64,000 nucleotides of DNA from Pirellula sp. (GTDB lineage: Bacteria; Planctomycetota; Planctomycetia; Pirellulales; PNKZ01), in the NCBI GenBank assembly GCA_013822735.1, contig PNKZ01000001.1:310001-374000 (forward strand). The letters run 5' to 3'. The notes beneath the pieces were generated by a model. The model was not told where the DNA came from and ran no database searches. It was given only the letters and a program-made list of their open reading frames with translations. Made by a program: the position numbers and the translations under genes. The first letter of the stretch is position 1, and every line of letters starts with the position of its first letter. Positions 55,715-64,000 of this stretch are shown here, piece after piece.

Positions 55715-55833
55715 GTTCGCGCTAAGACGCAAAGACGCCAAGAAGAGAAAAGAAAGGAGATGGAATGAGACCTCGTGTTTGTTGCCGCCGTTCCTCTTCT
55801 TTTGCCTTTGCGTCTTTGCGTCTTGGCGCGAAC
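55715..55833. repeat. Inverted-repeat element spanning the start of the DUF1549 gene
   Basis: 28-base arms 55715-55742 and 55806-55833 match in 26 of 28 positions when one is reverse-complemented; the core is AAGACGCAAAGACGC. The 63-base spacer has further complementary A/G and C/T tracts. The ribosome site (AAAGGAGA) and ATG (55765) of the next gene lie inside the spacer. The core sequence is, from memory, a frequent dispersed repeat in planctomycetes and other genomes. Confidence 0.8.
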
Positions 55834-57672
55834 CTTTTCCTCCTGCTCGCCACGGCAATCGTCATCGCCGACGAAGCTGCCAAGACCGAGCCGGAGCTGA
55901 ACGACTCCGATCGCGAACATTGGGCCTACCAAACTCCGAAGCGTGCCGCACTTCCGGAAGTGCGCGACGCCGCGTGGTGCCGTACGCCCGTCGATCGCTT
56001 TATTCTCGCCGCGCTCGAAGGGGCGAAGTTGCAGCCTGCCGAGTCTGCCGCACCCGCCGTGCTGTTGCGCCGCGTAACGTTCGATCTCACCGGCCTGCCG
56101 CCGACGCCGGAGGAGATTGCGGCGTTTGAAAGGTCGGGCGATTACGAAGCTGTGGTTGATCGATTGCTCGCCTCGCGTGCGTACGCCGAACGTTGGGCGC
56201 AGCACTGGCTCGACGTGGCACGCTACGCCGATAGCGACGGCTACGAGCACGACATCGCCCGGCCCGAGGCGTGGCGCTATCGCGATTGGGTCATTGATGC
56301 GCTCGACCGGGACCTGTCGATTGACGACTTTCTGCGGCTACAACTCGCCGGCGATGAGCTTCGGCCCGACGAACCGCAGGCCGCGGTAGCGACCGGATTT
56401 CTGCTTTGCGGGCCTGACATGCCGGACCTCAATCGGCAAGACGAACGCCGCAGCATGGTGCTCAATGAAATGACCGGCACCGTCGGTAGTGCGCTGCTCG
56501 GCTTACAGGTCGGTTGTGCGCAATGCCACGATCACAAGTTCGAGCCGATTAGTCAGGCCGACTTTTATCGACTGCGCGCCTGTTTCGAGACGGCTGACTT
56601 TCTCTCGCAGGCCCGAAAGGAAGACGACTCCGAGAAAGATGTAACGTCGGAAAAGTGGCGCGTGTTTCGCGCGAGCAAGAAAGTCGGGGAGCCGAGCCGG
56701 CTGTGGGTACGAGGCGATTTTACGAGGCCCGGCCCGACGCTCGACGCCGGCTATCCGCGCGTGGCGAACTTGATGAACGTTTCGTCGACATCCTCCTCGT
56801 CGGCTGCAGCGGCGAATGGTGATAGCACTCGTCGGACTCGTTTGGCGGAGTGGCTGACGACGCCCGAGCACCCGCTCACGCCTCGGGTCTTCGTCAATCG
56901 GGTCTGGCAAGAACATTTCGGCTTCGGCTTGGTCCGCACCTCCAATGACTTCGGCTACCTCGGCGACGCACCGACGCATCCGGAACTGTTCGATTGGCTG
57001 GCGCGCGAATTCGTCGACACCGGCTGGAGTTTGAAGAAACTTCATCGTCTGATCGTGACATCTGCCGTTTATCGGCAGTCGAGCACCGTCGCGGCCGATT
57101 CAAAAGCAGATCCCGAGAATCGCCTACTTGCGCACTACCCGCGCCGGCGGCTCGATGGTGAAGCGATCCGCGACGCGATGCTCGCCGCGTCCGACGGCCT
57201 AAGCGATCGCCGCGGCGGGCCGGGCGTTATGCCGCCGCTTCCGAAAGAGTTGCTCGGCACGATTCGCAAGGACCATTGGAAGACGAGCAAGGACGAAGAA
57301 GACCATCGTCGGCGGAGCATCTACTTGTTCGTGCGCCGCAACCTGCGATTGCCGCTCTTGGAAGCGTTCGACCGGCCAGACACGATGGCGAGCTGCACGC
57401 GCCGCAACCGTTCGACGATTGCTCCGCAAGCGCTGGTGCTCTTGAATTCCGAGTTCGCCCAAGAGTGCGCCGCGGCTTTGGCGAAGTTTGTCGGCTCGCA
57501 AACTTCGCAACCGGAGCAACAGATCAAGCTCGCTTACGTGCGCACGCTCGGTCGCGCGCCGACCGATAGGGAACTCGTCGAAGCGAATGCCCTGGTCGAT
57601 GCCGACCCGGCCGGACTGGAAGACTTGTGCCTGGCGCTCTTCAATCTAAACGAGTTCGTGTATGTCGATTGA
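55765..57672 (+). CDS. DUF1549/DUF1553 (PSCyt2-PSD1) exported protein
   Basis: 635 residues. Residues 1-36 act as signal peptide (SFAFASLRLGANLFLLLATA), partly encoded by the right arm of an inverted repeat. DUF1549 spans about 60-265 (WCRTPVDRFILAALEGAKL; RRVTFDLTGLPPTPEEIAAF; ERWAQHWLDVARYADSDGY; GCAQCHDHKFEPISQADFY with a CxxCH motif) and DUF1553 about 350-620 (RLAEWLTTPEHPLTPRVFVN; GFGLVRTSNDFGYLGDAPTH; RLIVTSAVYRQSS; EAFDRPDTMASCTRRNRST). There is no separate PSCyt1 domain at the N terminus, unlike many relatives, and a Ser-rich hinge (VSSTSSSSAAAA) lies between the halves. It pairs with the DUF1501 protein upstream (66-base gap). Confidence 0.93.
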   Translation: MRPRVCCRRSSSFAFASLRLGANLFLLLATAIVIADEAAKTEPELNDSDREHWAYQTPKRAALPEVRDAAWCRTPVDRFILAALEGAKLQPAESAAPAVLLRRVTFDLTGLPPTPEEIAAFERSGDYEAVVDRLLASRAYAERWAQHWLDVARYADSDGYEHDIARPEAWRYRDWVIDALDRDLSIDDFLRLQLAGDELRPDEPQAAVATGFLLCGPDMPDLNRQDERRSMVLNEMTGTVGSALLGLQVGCAQCHDHKFEPISQADFYRLRACFETADFLSQARKEDDSEKDVTSEKWRVFRASKKVGEPSRLWVRGDFTRPGPTLDAGYPRVANLMNVSSTSSSSAAAANGDSTRRTRLAEWLTTPEHPLTPRVFVNRVWQEHFGFGLVRTSNDFGYLGDAPTHPELFDWLAREFVDTGWSLKKLHRLIVTSAVYRQSSTVAADSKADPENRLLAHYPRRRLDGEAIRDAMLAASDGLSDRRGGPGVMPPLPKELLGTIRKDHWKTSKDEEDHRRRSIYLFVRRNLRLPLLEAFDRPDTMASCTRRNRSTIAPQALVLLNSEFAQECAAALAKFVGSQTSQPEQQIKLAYVRTLGRAPTDRELVEANALVDADPAGLEDLCLALFNLNEFVYVD

Positions 57673-57822
57673 TCGCAGCGCGTAAGTCGCAGTTCCTCAC
57701 TTGGCACTCGCGCCGCGCTAACACGATCTTAACCACGCGCTGCGCAATTCCTCGCGCCGGTTGACGACCTTTCGGGCACTTCCTAATCTCGAAGCATCGC
57801 TCTTCTTGAAGCTCGTTGCCTG

Positions 57823-59463
57823 ATGGAAAGTCGCGTTTCTCGCATGCGCCAACAACAGGCCGTAATTATCGGCGCCGGTCCCGCCGGCCTCACCGCCGCG
57901 TACGAACTGTTGACGCGTACGGACATTCAACCGCTCGTCTTCGAGCAAGACGACCTCGTCGGCGGCATCTCTCGAACGGTCAATCACAACGGCAACCGCA
58001 TCGATATCGGCGGCCATCGCTTCTTTTCCAAGTCGCAGCGCGTCATGGATTGGTGGCTCAAGATGTTGCCGTTGGAATCGACGGCCGGCGCGGACGTTAG
58101 TATCCGTTATCAGGGGAAGTCGGATCGCATCGCCGGCGGCGACGGGGTCGACCCGACGACGACTGACGAGGTGATGTTGGTTCGGCCGCGGAAAAGCCGA
58201 ATCTACTACAACCGCCGCTTCTTCGATTACCCCATCTCGCTGAGCGCGAATACGATCGGCAATCTTGGTCTGATACGAACCGGGAAGATCGGCGCGAGTT
58301 ACGTACGCGCCGGGTTGTTCCCGATTCGCCCGGAAGAGAATCTTGAACAGTTTTTCATCAATCGCTTCGGTCGCGAACTCTACCGCACGTTCTTCGAATC
58401 GTACACGGAGAAGGTGTGGGGCGTACCTTGTCGGGAGATCAGCGCCGAATGGGGCGCTCAGCGCATCAAGGGGCTATCGGTCACTAAGGCGCTTTCAAAC
58501 GCCCTGACGAAGCCGTTTCGCGGCCGCCGCGGCGTTCGCCAGGAAGGGGTTGAGACCTCGCTGATCGAACAGTTCCTCTATCCGAAGTTCGGGCCTGGGC
58601 AGATGTGGGAAACCTCGGCGAGAAAGATCGAGGAAATGGGAGGGGTCGTCCGGCTGAACAGCAGCATCGAGCAGATACACGTCGAGGATAACCGCGTCGT
58701 CGCCGCAACCGTGCGCAATAAGAGTTCGGGCGAAGTCGAGGAGGTCGCCGGCGACTACTTCTTTTCCACGATGCCGATTAAGAAGCTCGTGCACGCGCTT
58801 CAAACCGACGTGCCGAGCGCGGTTCGCAACATCGGCGACGGACTAGTTTATCGCGACTTTATCACCGTCGGGTTGCTGCTGCCGCAACTGAAGATCCGCG
58901 ATTCCGCGAATCCCGACTCGCGCTGTCCGACGGACAATTGGATCTACATTCAAGAGCCCGACGTACGGGTCGGACGCTTGCAGATCTTCAACAACTGGAG
59001 CCCTTGGATGGTGGCCGACCCGAATACGGTTTGGCTCGGCCTGGAGTACTTCTGCAACGCCGGCGACTCCGTCTGGTCGCTCTCCGACGAAAAGATGATT
59101 CAACTCGGAATCGAGGAACTGACGCGCATCGGCATCATTGACGGCTCGCAGGTGCTCGATGCTACCGTTCTCCGCATTCCGAAAACCTATCCGGCGTACT
59201 TCGGTACCTACGACCGATTCGATGAACTGCGGTCGTGGGTCGACGAGTTTGAAAATTTGTATCTGCTCGGTCGCAACGGCATGCATCGCTACAACAACCA
59301 AGACCACTCGATGCTCACGGCGATGACCGCAGTCGACAACATCGTGGCGGGCCGAACAAATAAGGACAACATTTGGGACGTCAACGTGGAGCAGGAGTAC
59401 CACGAGACACAAGAGGAGAAGGAACGCTTGGTGGGAGCGGGAGCGAGGGGGTCGAAGTCATGA
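57823..59463 (+). CDS. FAD-dependent amine oxidase/UDP-galactopyranose mutase-like protein
   Basis: 546 residues. FAD-binding dinucleotide fold at the N terminus: [18 protein letters not shown] (residues 13-30), then [15 protein letters not shown] and [12 protein letters not shown]. Later signatures [40 protein letters not shown] and the C-terminal FAD site. This is the plan of the protoporphyrinogen oxidase-like/UGM-like family often found in glycan loci as putative flavoproteins acting on UDP- or lipid-linked sugars. Substrate unknown. The start at 57823 could be replaced by Met8. The stop overlaps the ATG of the next gene (ATGA), so the flavoprotein and the TMTC-like protein are co-translated. 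Confidence 0.9.
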   Translation: MESRVSRMRQQQAVIIGAGPAGLTAAYELLTRTDIQPLVFEQDDLVGGISRTVNHNGNRIDIGGHRFFSKSQRVMDWWLKMLPLESTAGADVSIRYQGKSDRIAGGDGVDPTTTDEVMLVRPRKSRIYYNRRFFDYPISLSANTIGNLGLIRTGKIGASYVRAGLFPIRPEENLEQFFINRFGRELYRTFFESYTEKVWGVPCREISAEWGAQRIKGLSVTKALSNALTKPFRGRRGVRQEGVETSLIEQFLYPKFGPGQMWETSARKIEEMGGVVRLNSSIEQIHVEDNRVVAATVRNKSSGEVEEVAGDYFFSTMPIKKLVHALQTDVPSAVRNIGDGLVYRDFITVGLLLPQLKIRDSANPDSRCPTDNWIYIQEPDVRVGRLQIFNNWSPWMVADPNTVWLGLEYFCNAGDSVWSLSDEKMIQLGIEELTRIGIIDGSQVLDATVLRIPKTYPAYFGTYDRFDELRSWVDEFENLYLLGRNGMHRYNNQDHSMLTAMTAVDNIVAGRTNKDNIWDVNVEQEYHETQEEKERLVGAGARGSKS

Positions 59464-61232
59464 AGTCCGCCGCGGTTTCCCGACCGGCGAAACCGAGCGC
59501 TTCGTCGAAATGGAGTCGGCGCCCGGCCGCCGTGGGCCTCGTCCTGCTCGTGCTGTCGGCGTTTGCCAACAGTTTCTACGGCGTTCCCGTCTGGGACGAT
59601 ATCGAGGAAATCACGCGCAACGAGCATCTGCACGAGTGGTGGCCCCCCTGGCAAGCGATGACGGGGGGCAAGATTCTCCCACCCCGGCCGTTGCCGTATT
59701 GGACATTCGCCGTCGACTACAACCTCTGGGGACCTTCCGGCCCTGGTTGGCACTTGATGAACGTCGGCGTGCATTTGCTATCCGCGCTGTTTCTCTTCGG
59801 GATCGTGCGGCGCGCGCTGCTCACTCCGCGCTTGGAGCCTCGTTACGGAAATGCGGCGGTCGGCTTGGCGTTCTTCACGGCGGCGCTCTGGGCCGTGCAT
59901 CCGCTGCAGACGCAGGCCGTCACGTATATCTATCAGCGTATGGAATCGATGGCGGGGATGTTCTGCTTGGCGTCGCTCTATTGTTTTCAGCGTGCTGCGG
60001 CAGAACCCGGGGAACGACGATGGGGCATCTTGTCCGCCGTCGCCGCGGCGGCCGGAATGCTTTGCAAAGAGTCGGCCGTTGCCGTGATGCCGGTCATCTT
60101 CCTTTACGACCGCTGCCTCTTAAATGATTCGTTCGGGCAGACGATCTCCGGACGATGGGCATACTATGTCGGCTTGGCGCTCGGTTGCGTCCCGATGTTC
60201 GTATTCTTTGCGGTAAACAGCGCGCGCTATAGCGAACTCCGTTATCCCGACACCGAAGGCCCCTGGAGCTATCCGCTCAGCCAACCCGGCGTCATCTTGC
60301 GCTATCTCCGGCTCTGCTTTTGGCCGACGGGGCAATGTCTCGACTACAAATGGAAGCCGGCTGCGAGCTTCGTCGAGATCGCAGTTCCTGCGGCACTGTT
60401 GATAATCCCCTTGGTTGTTGCGCTGCGTGCGTATTCCCGGCGACCGGCGCTGTCGTGGTTCATTATCGCGTTCTATCTGTTGTTGGGGCCGACCTCCAGT
60501 TTCCTGGCGGTGAGCGATCTCGCGATGGAGCACCGAATGTACCTGCCGTCGGCGGTTGTCGTCGGGGCCGTGGTTTTGGGCGTCTACGAGTTATTGCTCC
60601 GCGCAGACGACGTGAAAATGAGTCGACGCGCCATGGTTGCTGGCGTCGGATTGTGCATAGTCGCCGGCTTGGCCGTCGGCACGCACTTGCGGAATCGTGT
60701 GTACTACTCCCGCATTGCCATGTGGAGCGACGTCGTTGCCAAGGCTCCTCACAACGCCCGGGCGTTCGGTAACCTCGCCAGCGCGTATCATCGGGCCGAA
60801 GACTACACCGCGGCCATGCACGCCGGCAAGCGCGCCTTGGAGCTGAACGATAATTCGCGGCTCGTGCATCTCATCTACGGGTCCGTCACATTGCGACACG
60901 GCGATCGCGACACGGCCGTTTGGCATCTTGCCAAGGCATTGGAAATGGACCCAAACGATTCCATGGCCTGCGTCAATCTCGGCGTGGCGCTTCGCCCCAG
61001 CGATCCGGAACGGGCGCGGAGTTTGTTTCAACACGCGCTAGACGTCGACGGTGCATGCGTCGAGGCGCTCTACAACCTGGCCAACGACAAGGCTCGTCGA
61101 GGAGACTTTCTCGGCGCCAAGCTGCAGTTTGAGCAGGCGATCGCACTAGCGCCGGACGACACGCGACTACAAGCCGGACTCGCCACGGTACTCGACGATC
61201 TGCGTCAGGGGGGGCATTCGGCTCCCCAATAG
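59460..61232 (+). CDS. TMTC-like membrane protein with TPR end (copy A)
   Basis: 590 residues from ATG 59460, coupled by ATGA to the flavoprotein gene. About ten membrane helices over residues 25-420 with the first-loop Asp pair in [20 protein letters not shown] and later [34 protein letters not shown], and [20 protein letters not shown], all typical of TMTC/GT-C-type O-glycosyltransferases. The C-terminal 150 residues carry about four TPRs ([60 protein letters not shown]). It would glycosylate targets outside the cytoplasm from a lipid-linked donor. Closely related to the next gene. Confidence 0.9.
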   Translation: MKSAAVSRPAKPSASSKWSRRPAAVGLVLLVLSAFANSFYGVPVWDDIEEITRNEHLHEWWPPWQAMTGGKILPPRPLPYWTFAVDYNLWGPSGPGWHLMNVGVHLLSALFLFGIVRRALLTPRLEPRYGNAAVGLAFFTAALWAVHPLQTQAVTYIYQRMESMAGMFCLASLYCFQRAAAEPGERRWGILSAVAAAAGMLCKESAVAVMPVIFLYDRCLLNDSFGQTISGRWAYYVGLALGCVPMFVFFAVNSARYSELRYPDTEGPWSYPLSQPGVILRYLRLCFWPTGQCLDYKWKPAASFVEIAVPAALLIIPLVVALRAYSRRPALSWFIIAFYLLLGPTSSFLAVSDLAMEHRMYLPSAVVVGAVVLGVYELLLRADDVKMSRRAMVAGVGLCIVAGLAVGTHLRNRVYYSRIAMWSDVVAKAPHNARAFGNLASAYHRAEDYTAAMHAGKRALELNDNSRLVHLIYGSVTLRHGDRDTAVWHLAKALEMDPNDSMACVNLGVALRPSDPERARSLFQHALDVDGACVEALYNLANDKARRGDFLGAKLQFEQAIALAPDDTRLQAGLATVLDDLRQGGHSAPQ

Positions 61233-61269
61233 GGAGCGACATTCGTAGCAGAGTTCTAAGGTTGCGAAT

Positions 61270-63052
61270 ATGAACAGGATTAAAAGTTTAGTAACGCCTT
61301 CCCGACCCGAACCGGTTTATTTCCGTCCGCTGCTTATCTCCGGCATTTCGATCCTGACATTGATCGCATATGCGGGAAGCTTCGCCGGCGTTTGTGTCTT
61401 CGACGACATCACGGAACTCGAAGAAAACCGCAATCTGCGCTCGCTCGTGCCCCCTTGGAAGGCAATGTTTAAAGGAGTGCGACTACCGACGCGGCCGATT
61501 CCCTATCTCACGTTCGCCGTCGACTATGCTTTTTGGGGACCGCCCGGACCGGTGGCCAATGCAGGCTGGCACCTAACGAATTTGGCGATTCATATCGCAT
61601 CGTCGTGGCTGCTCTTCGGTATCGCCCGTCGAGTACTTCGCGAGCCTTTGTTGGCGGGGCGGTTTGCGAAGCACGCAGATGTGCTGGCATTTTGGATCAC
61701 GGCAGTTTGGGCGGTCCATCCTTTGCAGACGCAATCCGTTACGTATCTTTACCAGCGAATGGAATCGTTAGCGGGGATGTTCAGCTTGGCGTCGTTCTAC
61801 GCTTTTCTTTGCGCCGTTCCATCGATGGGTCGTCGACGAATCGTGAACTACGCCGTATCGGCGCTTTGTTCGGCGGCGGCGATGTGTTGCAAGGAATCGG
61901 CGATCGCCGTGCCCGCCGTTATTTCTCTTTATGATCGGTTGTTCCGCAACGACGATCTGCGCAACGTCCTCCGCGCGCGCTTCGGATTCTATGTCGCGCT
62001 GGCGCTTAATTATGTGCCTTTGGCGTGCCTGTTGCTTCTGCAAAGTCAGGAGTACAAGGAGTTTCGCGATCCCAAAAGTCCTTGGCTCTATGCAACCGAC
62101 CAGCCGGCGGTCGTTGTGGAGTACCTGAAACTTGCTTTTTGGCCCGCGAACCAATGCTTAGACGTCGCGTGCCCACAGGCGCAGAGCGTCGGCTGGGAAA
62201 TTGCATTATTTGCCGTGCCGCCGTTGCTGTTTTTTTTCGCTTTATCGCCGCCGGCCGGCAATTGCTTGGTTAATCGCGGTGTTTTTCCTCCTCCTGGCAC
62301 CCACGTCGAGTTTCCTGCCGGTCATCCAACCGCTGGCGGAACATCGCATGTATTTGCCGCTAGCCGTCGTGGCGTCGGCATGCGTCGTCGGAATTTACCT
62401 TACCGCGACGTACGATTCGCCGGCTTCGTCGTCCGCCCGCCTACGGATTGCAAACGTTTTGGGCGCCGGGGTGCTTGTCGCGCTCGTCGTCACCACCTCG
62501 CAACGAAACGAAGTCTATCGATCGCGCGTCGCCATGTGGACGGACGTCACGACGAAAAGCCCCGACAACTATCGTGCTTGGGGCAATTTGGCGAACGCCT
62601 ATGATTTGCAACACGATTATCCGCGCATGTTGGAGTCGGCGCTACAAGGGCTGCAAGTCAACGAGCGTTCGGACATCGCCAACTTTCAAGCCGGCACTGC
62701 GCTGATGAAGCTTAACGACCCCGCCAAGGCCTCGGCATTTCTGCAGCGCGCCATCGAGTTCGAAAACCCTTATGTACGTAAGGATCCGATATTCCGGACG
62801 AACCTCGGGGCCACTTTGCGAAACGTTGATCCCGATCGTGCGATCCGTCTTTATCGCGAGGCGCTAGAGATCGATCCATATTGCGTCGAGGCGCTGGTAA
62901 ATTTAGGCAACGATCGGGCTCGTCACGGCGACTTTGCCGGCGCAATCCAGGATTACCAGGCGGCTTTGGCCGTCGATCCGCAGGACCAACGCGTGGTCGC
63001 CCTGTTGCAGATGGCACGAGACGATCTGCAAGCGGCGGGCGCGGGATCTTAG
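61270..63052 (+). pseudogene. TMTC-like membrane protein with TPR end (copy B), broken by +1 base in a T8 run
   Basis: The frame from ATG 61270 matches copy A through [37 protein letters not shown] and CCKESAIAVPAVISLYDRLF up to about 62230, then continues into unrelated sequence and stops at 62604. The matching continuation (YRRRPAIAWLIAVFFLLLAP; EHRMYLPLAVVASA; then TPRs to 63052) is in the next frame. Removing one T from the eight at 62230-62237 joins both parts into 593 codons, almost the same length as copy A (590). Either a real frameshift, a phase-variable tract or a sequencing error. If intact it would be another GT-C-type O-glycosyltransferase candidate with TPRs. The C-terminal part, if translated alone, would run within 62201-63052. 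Confidence 0.85.
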
Positions 63053-63063
63053 GCCGGAGACGT

Positions 63064-64000
63064 CTACTCGGCCGAGACAAACACGTCGAGCTGTTGACCG
63101 ACGTAAAGGCGCTCGTTCGTGGGGTCGACGGAGTAGATCACTTGTAGAACCCGCGTGTCGACCCGCTCCGTATTGTCGCCGGTGAGCGATTTTTTCGGCA
63201 CCACGTACGGCTCGACGCGCACGAACGTCAGATCGTATTGCACCTCGGGGCGCCCCTTGAGCATGGCTCGGGCTTTGGCGCCGGGGCGGAATCGAGGGAT
63301 GTCGTACTCGTCGATACTGGCGCGCACATGGAGCTTGTCGACGTTCCCTAAGACGATGAACGACGTGCCGGGGGTGCTGCCCACATATTCGCCGGGACGA
63401 ACGTTGAGCTGCAAGACTTCGCCGTCGACGAGCGCGCGGACCGTGAGGCGGTCGATGTTCGTTTGCACCTGATCAATCTGCGCTTGAGCTTGCACGATTG
63501 CTTGTTCGGAAACTTGGATATCGTAGATCCATGAGCCTGCTTCTAAGAGTTCCAGCTGAGCGCGTGCGTTCTCCGTTACGGCTTTGGCGACGAGGTAGGC
63601 CTGTTCTTTGGAGACGACCTCTTCTTGGCTGATGGCGTTCGTTTTGCGAAGTTGCACCGCTCGTTCGTAGAGCGCGATCTTGTCCTTCAGCATGGCCTCG
63701 GCTTCGGTGACTTTCGACTTGGCGACCGGTCGGTCTTCATCGCGTGGCAGCTTCTTCAATCGCGTGAGCGACGCTTGGGCCTGAGCGAGTTCGGCTTGCT
63801 TGAGCTTGAGCATCGCCATCTGGTCCCGATCGTCGAGGCGAAACAGCGGCTGCCCGGCCTTCACCTTTTGATTCACCTTCACATACACCTCGACGACGAC
63901 CCCCGGCAATTGCGAGCCGACGGCGATATTCTCCGTTTGCGGCTCGACGATGCCGGTGCCGGCCACGGTGTGCGCGAACGGCGTTTTCGGCGGGTTTGCC
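63064..64000 (-). CDS. HlyD-family efflux periplasmic adaptor (5' end outside window)
   Basis: 312 codons visible, frame open to the right edge. Membrane-fusion-protein layout: a first half-motif VAGTGIVEPQTENIAVGSQL, the lipoyl-like half GVVVEVYVKVNQKVKAGQPL and FRLDDRDQ, a long coiled coil (about residues 55-175 of the visible part; KQAELAQAQASLTRLKKL, ENARAQLELLEAG), then the second lipoyl half RALVDGEVLQLNVRPGEYVG and the beta-barrel with VLGNVDKLHVRASIDEYDIP. It links an inner-membrane ABC or other exporter to an outer-membrane channel; DevB-like adaptors of MacB-type transporters are similar. The stop at 63064-63066 is 11 bases from the convergent TMTC-like gene. Confidence 0.9.
   Translation of the reverse strand, partial: ANPPKTPFAHTVAGTGIVEPQTENIAVGSQLPGVVVEVYVKVNQKVKAGQPLFRLDDRDQMAMLKLKQAELAQAQASLTRLKKLPRDEDRPVAKSKVTEAEAMLKDKIALYERAVQLRKTNAISQEEVVSKEQAYLVAKAVTENARAQLELLEAGSWIYDIQVSEQAIVQAQAQIDQVQTNIDRLTVRALVDGEVLQLNVRPGEYVGSTPGTSFIVLGNVDKLHVRASIDEYDIPRFRPGAKARAMLKGRPEVQYDLTFVRVEPYVVPKKSLTGDNTERVDTRVLQVIYSVDPTNERLYVGQQLDVFVSAE

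Noticed and set aside
54958-56250. Minus-strand open frame of 430 codons
   Set aside because: Antisense to the DUF1501 and DUF1549 genes, with no domain; it also reads through the inverted repeat.

Overview
The window looks like a chromosome segment of a planctomycete (Pirellulales-like). The evidence is the gene families: PSCyt1/PSCyt2/PSD1 proteins (DUF1549 and DUF1553), a Tat-exported DUF1501 protein, a DUF1080 protein, pre-peptidase C-terminal (PPC) domain proteins, TMTC-like membrane/TPR proteins and a giant autotransporter-type beta-strand repeat protein. The DNA is G+C rich. GTG and TTG starts and 1-26 nt gene overlaps are common. No organism can be named from sequence alone.

Layout. 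1-6303 (minus): the N-terminal 2,100 codons of a giant beta-strand repeat surface protein that runs off the left edge. 6304-11358: an accessory stretch with two tandem paralogous proteins resembling pieces of the RNA polymerase alpha-CTD and sigma region 4, a fragment of hflC, a badly decayed tyrosine integrase and a tRNA-Lys(TTT) against which the integrase remnant ends. 11.5-14.4 kb: two tiny membrane proteins, an Hpt phosphotransfer protein and an NtrC-type sigma-54 response regulator. 14.9-23.2 kb (plus): an exported set of DUF1080, TPR/NPFG, PPC, DUF1549/DUF1553 and cytochrome-c/WD40 proteins, closed by a strong terminator. 23.4-27.8 kb: a pseudopilin, a DksA/TraR zinc-finger protein, a transglutaminase-like lipoprotein and kdsA. 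28.4-41 kb: a methyltransferase, large membrane proteins, a pair of CDP-paratose/tyvelose-epimerase-like SDRs, an FMN reductase and a cytochrome-c/copper monooxygenase-like protein.

41.15-53.5 kb is one long plus-strand glycan cluster. It encodes a GT-C membrane protein, a GT2 glycosyltransferase, an NDP-sugar C-methyltransferase-like protein, a PhyH oxygenase, a TylF-like methyltransferase, a TPP enzyme, a HAD phosphatase, a NeuB-family synthase, RfbF, RfbG and a final reductase-type SDR. Several junctions overlap (ATGA, TAATG). RfbF and RfbG should make CDP-4-keto-6-deoxyglucose. The C-methyltransferase and TPP enzyme suggest that it is then branched, as in yersiniose-type sugars; this is inference.

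53.7-64 kb: a DoxX protein, a DUF1501 plus DUF1549/DUF1553 pair with a mobile-looking inverted repeat over the start of the second gene, an FAD amine-oxidase-like protein, two TMTC-like TPR membrane proteins (the second broken by one base in a run of eight T) and a partial HlyD-type efflux adaptor. No CRISPR array, rRNA or intact insertion sequence was seen.
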